Shown: positions 5,310-9,082 of the stretch, piece after piece | Numbering within the stretch: the first letter of the stretch is position 1 | Layout of the letters: every line of letters begins with the position of its first letter | NCBI GenBank assembly: GCA_016462055.1 | Contig: JAEMTX010000038.1 | Coordinates: 3,456-12,537 of the forward strand | Direction: 5' to 3' | Length of the DNA: 9,082 bases | Source: Acidimicrobiia bacterium | GTDB taxonomy: Bacteria > Actinomycetota > Acidimicrobiia > Acidimicrobiales > Acidimicrobilacustridaceae | Position numbers and translations under genes: made by a program | The notes under the pieces: generated by a model | Seen by the model: the letters and a program-made list of their open reading frames with translations, nothing else | Told to the model about the DNA's origin: nothing | The model's database searches: none

Positions 5310-6560
5310 GTGCCCAATTGGCTCTTTGAGCTCATCAATCCTTGGACCACTCCGCTGACCTTGGTTGCGGGCATAATCACGCTGGCGTGGTTATGTCGGG
5401 TCCGTGGCCGCAATCTTGCTGTTGTCGCCCTTTCAGCTGCGGTTGGTGTCGCTATGTGGCAAGCATGGAAATCAGGTCCGCCCAATGGCTTGCTAGATCT
5501 GCAGATTTACACGAACTCTGCACGCGCCTGGCTCGATGGGGGGTCGCTGTACGACTACAGCGACCCCACGTTCAATCTTTCGGCCACCTACCCGCCGATT
5601 GGTCCGCTTCTGTTTACCTCGCTAACCCCACTCACCGCGGACGGCCGAGAGGTCCTGTTCACGGCTTTCAATCTTCTGGCTCTCTTTGGATGCGCGTGGT
5701 TTGTCTCGGGCCTTGCCCGAATCACACCAACGAAACGTTTCGAGTGGTCGGCATGGGCATTCGCAGCGTCAACGGTGACGATTCCGGTTTGGCTCACCCT
5801 CAGGCAGGGTCAAATCAATGTCCTGATCTGGCTCTTGGTACTCGCTGATCTCGATGCGCTGCGTCGAAGCCGCCGCTTCGCAGGAATCGCTATTGGATTC
5901 GCTACCGCTATCAAACTTCTTCCGGGCCTGTTCATCGTGTGGCTAGCAGTGACCAAACGGTGGGCCGCCGCACTCTGTTCCATCGTCGCTTTTGGCATCG
6001 CCATCGGTATTGGTTGGCTCCTCGCTCCGAGCGATTCGCGTAGCTATTGGACAGATCTGCTGTGGCACTCAGATCGAGTCGGCGCTCTCGGCGATGCTCG
6101 TAATAATTCGGCCCTCGGTGTGATCGCTCGCAACTTCGAGTCGGGTACTGGGCGAACCGCTTTATGGCTATGTATTTCCGCCGCAATTCTTCTCGTAGCC
6201 CTTCTTCGTTCGGTCAAGGCTTCGAAGGCGAACGACTTCCTCGCCGTCGCCGCAATTGTTGGCTGCGCCACCGCTGCGATAAGCCCCATCTCATGGACCC
6301 ACCACCTTGGATTTCTTCTCGTTGCTCTGGCTGCTTTCGCTCTTCAAGCGACAACGACTCGATCGCAACTTCTGTGCGCCGGCGTCTGGCTCTTCCTTCT
6401 TGATCCTGCCGGCCATGGCGATGACGCAATATTTTCGACGATACGGGCACTCTTAGTCGTCGGTGCCGTCTGTTTCACTCCGATACGCAATGCCCAGCCA
6501 CCAGTGCAGGCCTCAGCACGTCAAACGGAAACGACTCCGAGATCACGACAGCGTTCATGA
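5310..6560 (+). CDS. GT87 (DUF2029) family polyprenol-phosphate-mannose-dependent glycosyltransferase-like membrane protein
   Basis: This 416-residue polytopic protein has hydrophobic segments across residues 15-50, 96-135, 146-184, 190-240, 284-300, 308-345, 352-365 and 375-390. GT-C/GT87 landmarks are present: LLDLQIYTNSARAWLDG (61-77), whose D63 sits where the catalytic Asp of the first outer loop is expected, YPPIGPLLF (94-102), RQGQINVLIWLL (165-176), GFATAIKLLPGLF (196-208), RNNSALGVIAR (264-274) and SWTHHLGF (328-335). GT87 enzymes such as mycobacterial mannosyl- and arabinosyl-type transferases use polyprenyl-phosphate sugars on the outer membrane face to build lipoglycans. The exact sugar and acceptor are unknown here. 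The last 25 residues are a polar Gln/Thr/Arg-rich tail. GTG 5310 is set by the -10 box 6 nt upstream. It is divergent from the small peptide gene. Confidence 0.85.
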   Translation: MPNWLFELINPWTTPLTLVAGIITLAWLCRVRGRNLAVVALSAAVGVAMWQAWKSGPPNGLLDLQIYTNSARAWLDGGSLYDYSDPTFNLSATYPPIGPLLFTSLTPLTADGREVLFTAFNLLALFGCAWFVSGLARITPTKRFEWSAWAFAASTVTIPVWLTLRQGQINVLIWLLVLADLDALRRSRRFAGIAIGFATAIKLLPGLFIVWLAVTKRWAAALCSIVAFGIAIGIGWLLAPSDSRSYWTDLLWHSDRVGALGDARNNSALGVIARNFESGTGRTALWLCISAAILLVALLRSVKASKANDFLAVAAIVGCATAAISPISWTHHLGFLLVALAAFALQATTTRSQLLCAGVWLFLLDPAGHGDDAIFSTIRALLVVGAVCFTPIRNAQPPVQASARQTETTPRSRQRS

Positions 6561-6624
6561 GTGCCCCCGATGTGAGATCGAACCGTAGCGAGGGCTCCCC
6601 ACGGTCCGACCACCTGAAACGTGT

Positions 6625-6630
6625 CATTCT
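6625..6630 (+). promoter_or_regulatory. Weak -10-like CATTCT before the DUF4239 gene
   Basis: CATTCT lies exactly 6 nt before ATG 6637, as at the other leaderless starts, but its first base is C instead of T. No Shine-Dalgarno sequence precedes this ATG. The 76 bp between the GT87 stop and this ATG show nothing else of note. Confidence 0.3.
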
Positions 6631-6636
6631 TGGCCC

Positions 6637-7425
6637 ATGATTTTCTTGACCGGTCTCTCCTGGTGGATTCTCTTCCCGCTCACTTTCCTCATTATTGGAG
6701 GACTGGCAATCGCTACTCGGGTGGTGAGCACACGTCTTCTCAAGGACGACGCGGGACAATCGAGCGCCCACGCAAGTCCACTCATGCCGACCCTCGGGGC
6801 ACTCTTCGCTTTCCTTTCTGGATTTGTTATTGCGGCGCAATGGACAGCCCAAACTTCGGCCGATTCCGTAGTGAGCCGCATGTCCACAGCGAGTGCTCGT
6901 CTCGCATGGGCCTCCACCGCACCTGGTGCGTCGACAATCAAGATTCAGTCGGCACTATCGAGCGACCTAACAACGACGACTGAGAGCGGTTGGGGAGAGT
7001 TGCAGACCAGTAACATCAGTTCCTTCAATGAGTCTCAGACCTATCAGGAATTGCAACAAACTGTGCGCGAAGCGGCGTATTCATCGACTGTGTCAATCCC
7101 GGCCGCCACCGAATTGCTGGAGGCCGCGGACGAGGTCGGCGCTTTTCGGCATCAATTAGCGGATGCCGCCAGCACAACGCTTCCCACCTTGTTGCTCATC
7201 GTCTTAGCGCTAAGTGGGATCGCGCTCACGGTGAATTCCGTCATTCTTACTGTTGACAGCCACCGACGTGCCGCTTATGTCGTGACATCAGTAGTGATCC
7301 TCGTTTCACTAAATCTTGCTCTCCTTCTCGTCCTTGCTGCGCCGTTCCGAGGCACATTGCAAACCTCCCCGAAGGCCGTACAAGAAGTGGTCCAGCGAAT
7401 CGAGACAGGTTTCTATTCGCGTTAG
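6637..7425 (+). CDS. DUF4239 (bestrophin-like) membrane protein
   Basis: The 262-residue protein has an N-terminal helix (8-28), a second near 50-70, an extended polar central region (about 75-180, Ser/Thr-rich with amphipathic heptad-like stretches) and two C-terminal helices (181-206 and 213-236). It then ends with APFRGTLQTSP (235-245), the pattern seen at the end of DUF4239 proteins. DUF4239 is annotated as bestrophin-like, but transport activity is not established for it to my knowledge. ATG 6637 has only a weak -10-like box upstream; its sequence begins directly before the first helix, which fits. It follows GT87 on the same strand after 76 bp and precedes the fumarase gene by 29 bp. 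Co-transcription is possible, yet fumarase appears to have its own promoter. Confidence 0.75.
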   Translation: MIFLTGLSWWILFPLTFLIIGGLAIATRVVSTRLLKDDAGQSSAHASPLMPTLGALFAFLSGFVIAAQWTAQTSADSVVSRMSTASARLAWASTAPGASTIKIQSALSSDLTTTTESGWGELQTSNISSFNESQTYQELQQTVREAAYSSTVSIPAATELLEAADEVGAFRHQLADAASTTLPTLLLIVLALSGIALTVNSVILTVDSHRRAAYVVTSVVILVSLNLALLLVLAAPFRGTLQTSPKAVQEVVQRIETGFYSR

Positions 7426-7442
7426 TGGGGGCCTAAGACGGG

Positions 7443-7448
7443 TACCGT
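7443..7448 (+). promoter_or_regulatory. Putative -10 box (TACCGT) for the fumarase gene
   Basis: TACCGT fits TANNNT and ends 6 nt before ATG 7455, inside the 29-bp gap after the DUF4239 stop. It suggests an independent leaderless fumarase transcript in addition to any read-through. The box lies in a palindromic context, GGTACC. Confidence 0.5.
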
Positions 7449-7454
7449 ACGGAT

Positions 7455-9082
7455 ATGCCTGAATTCGTTTATCAAGACCTCCTCCCCCTCGGCCCGGACA
7501 CGACCGAGTATCGGCTCCTCACTGCCGATGGCGTCGAGAAGGTTGAAACGGACCTAGGTAACTTCCTCAAGGTCTCGCAAGAAGCAATCACCGCGCTCAC
7601 GTCTGCAGCGATGTTCGAGATTGCGCATTTCCTGCGAACACCTCACCTCGCTCAACTCGCAAAGATCCTCGACGATCCAGAAGCCTCCGGCAACGACCGA
7701 TTCGTTGCGCTCGATCTCCTCCGTAATGCAAACGTCGCTGCTGGTGGAATTCTTCCTGGTTGCCAAGACACAGGCACTGCGATCATTAAAGCGAAGAAGG
7801 GCCAGTTCGTTCTCACGTCAGGGAATGACGAGTCGGCAATTTCGCGCGGCGTCTTCGATACCTACCTATCGCACAACCTTCGCTATTCACAAATGGCTCC
7901 GCTCGACATGTATCGAGAGATCAACACAGAAACCAACCTCCCGGCCGAAATCGAAATCAGCGCGATCGACGGCGATTCCTACAAGTTCTTCTTTATGGCC
8001 AAAGGCGGCGGATCGGCCAACAAGAGCTATCTGTTCCAAGAGACCAAGGCGGTCTTGAACCCGGCTGCGATGCTGAACTTCATCGCCGAGAAAATGGATC
8101 TACTCGGGACATCTGCGTGCCCTCCGTATCACTTAGCAGTTGTCATCGGAGGAACGTCGGCGGAGTTCGCATTGAAAACCGCCAAGATGGCTTCGACCAA
8201 GTATCTCGATGCTCTTCCCTTCGAAGGAAATGAATTCGGTCAAGGATTCCGCGATATTGAACTCGAAGCCGAGTTTCTCAGGGTCTCGCAGGAATCTGGA
8301 ATTGGTGCTCAGTTCGGTGGCAAGTATTTCTGCCATGACGTCCGGGTGGTGCGACTCCCCCGCCACGGAGCTTCATGTCCGATCGCCATTGCTGTCTCTT
8401 GCGCTGCGGACCGACAAGCACTGGGGAAGATCACCGCCGACGGAGTTTTCCTTGAGCAGCTCGAACACGATCCGGCTCAGTTCCTCCCCGAGGTCACAGA
8501 CACGATCCTCGAAGGCGACGTGGTCGCAATCGATCTCAATCGGCCAATGTCAGAAATTCGCGAGACGCTTTCCAAGCTTCCAATCAAGACTCGCCTCAGT
8601 CTGAGCGGTCCGATGGTTGTTGCCCGAGATATCGCCCACGCGAAACTCAAAGAACGAATCGATGCTGGCGAAGGTCTTCCCCAGTACTTGAAGGATCACT
8701 GCGTCTATTACGCCGGACCGGCAAAGACCCCAGAGGGCTACGCCTCCGGATCATTCGGGCCAACGACTGCAGGCCGAATGGATTCCTACGTCGATCTCTT
8801 TCAGGAGAATGGCGGAAGTTTCGTCATGCTGGCCAAGGGCAATCGCTCAAAGGTCGTCACCGACGCTTGCAGGAGGCACGGAGGTTTTTACCTGGGATCG
8901 ATCGGCGGACCCGCCGCCCGGCTCGCTCAGGATTGCATCCGTTCCGTCGAGGTCCTTGAGTATCCAGAACTAGGCATGGAAGCGGTGTGGAAGATCGAAG
9001 TTGAGAATTTCCCAGCCTTCGTCGTCGTCGATGACAAAGGTAATGACTTCTTCGAAGAAGTCATTAAGAGTCGGCCAATCAC
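7455..9082 (+). CDS. fumA: Class I ([4Fe-4S]) fumarate hydratase, 3' end outside window
   Basis: The enzyme interconverts fumarate and L-malate in the TCA cycle, in the cytoplasm. 542 codons are visible without a stop; the family is about 550 residues, so only the extreme C-terminus is missing. Cluster cysteines are C103 (GCQDTGT), C222 (TSACPP) and C316 (SCAADR), equivalent to C105, C224 and C318 of E. coli FumA. Active-site residues known from the Leishmania enzyme have counterparts at a constant offset of 30: D105, R143, H304 (RLPRHGAS), R391, T437/T438 and R441 (GPTTAGRMD), and K461 (MLAKGNRS). It is thus expected to be active and, like other class I enzymes, oxygen-sensitive at the cluster. 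The symbol denotes the class; fumA and fumB cannot be told apart. ATG 7455 is set by a TANNNT box 6 nt upstream; no Shine-Dalgarno sequence is present. Confidence 0.95.
   Translation, partial: MPEFVYQDLLPLGPDTTEYRLLTADGVEKVETDLGNFLKVSQEAITALTSAAMFEIAHFLRTPHLAQLAKILDDPEASGNDRFVALDLLRNANVAAGGILPGCQDTGTAIIKAKKGQFVLTSGNDESAISRGVFDTYLSHNLRYSQMAPLDMYREINTETNLPAEIEISAIDGDSYKFFFMAKGGGSANKSYLFQETKAVLNPAAMLNFIAEKMDLLGTSACPPYHLAVVIGGTSAEFALKTAKMASTKYLDALPFEGNEFGQGFRDIELEAEFLRVSQESGIGAQFGGKYFCHDVRVVRLPRHGASCPIAIAVSCAADRQALGKITADGVFLEQLEHDPAQFLPEVTDTILEGDVVAIDLNRPMSEIRETLSKLPIKTRLSLSGPMVVARDIAHAKLKERIDAGEGLPQYLKDHCVYYAGPAKTPEGYASGSFGPTTAGRMDSYVDLFQENGGSFVMLAKGNRSKVVTDACRRHGGFYLGSIGGPAARLAQDCIRSVEVLEYPELGMEAVWKIEVENFPAFVVVDDKGNDFFEEVIKSRPI

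Noticed and set aside
5104..5358. 84-codon plus-strand frame across the small-peptide gene and the GT87 start
   Set aside because: It is antisense to the better-supported 47-codon gene and overlaps the GT87 start. Its composition (Arg/Cys/Ser-rich after residue 20) is not protein-like.
6624..6941. 105-codon minus-strand frame within DUF4239
   Set aside because: Complementary shadow of the DUF4239 coding frame with no recognisable domain.
7621..8058. 145-codon plus-strand frame and further frames at 8133-8366 and 8209-8604
   Set aside because: All lie inside the fumarase coding region, which reads continuously with every catalytic residue in place, so these are out-of-frame shadows.
1..9082. 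Mobile element, CRISPR array, toxin-antitoxin or defence cassette
   Set aside because: No transposase, integrase, terminal repeats, spaced direct repeats or nuclease/toxin motifs were seen. Gene density and composition look like ordinary chromosome throughout.

Overview
The window looks like chromosomal DNA from an actinobacterium. It is moderately GC-rich, and uses GTG and ATG starts. Most genes have no Shine-Dalgarno sequence; instead a TANNNT -10 box lies 6-7 nt before the start codon, the arrangement of leaderless mRNAs common in Actinobacteria. Gene content agrees: a LytR-CpsA-Psr (LCP) protein with a long cytoplasmic tail, a GT87 mannosyltransferase-like protein, DUF2252, an actinobacterial-type VUT protein, DUF4239 and a class I fumarase. 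Genus cannot be fixed from this. No IS element, CRISPR array, tRNA, rRNA or phage gene was seen, and no stretch over 300 bp lacks a gene.

Layout. (1) 2-343 (+): C-terminal end of an unrecognised protein, running in from the left. (2) 406-1554 (-): LCP family protein, convergent to the first, possibly preceded by an 11-codon leader ORF (1547-1582). (3) 1667-2911 (+): FAD-dependent amine-oxidase-type flavoprotein, divergent from the LCP gene. (4) 2921-4333 (-): DUF2252 protein, tail-to-tail with the flavoprotein, 9 bp between stops. (5) 4397-4939 (+): VUT-family membrane protein, divergent from DUF2252. (6) 5094-5237 (-): a 47-codon protein with a signal-like N-terminus. (7) 5310-6560 (+): GT87-type polytopic glycosyltransferase, divergent from the small gene. 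(8) 6637-7425 (+): DUF4239 membrane protein. (9) 7455-9082 (+): class I fumarate hydratase, cut by the right window edge close to its normal C-terminus.

How the genes relate. The window is not an obvious pathway operon: strands alternate and almost every gene seems to have its own promoter. Several products act at the envelope (LCP, VUT, small exported peptide, GT87, DUF4239). The LCP protein (attachment of glycopolymers to the wall) and GT87 (lipid-linked sugar donors, outer membrane face) could both serve envelope polysaccharide, but nothing here links them directly. The fumarase belongs to the TCA cycle.

The most striking structure is not a gene cluster but the promoter-start geometry: five starts have a perfect TANNNT box at a fixed 6-7 nt distance, a sixth (the leader ORF) has the same, and a seventh has a one-base variant. 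I saw no convincing new defence, mobile or biosynthetic system. The best leads are the leaderless architecture, the leader ORF overlapping the LCP start, the small exported peptide gene, and the apparently permuted kinase-like motif order in DUF2252.
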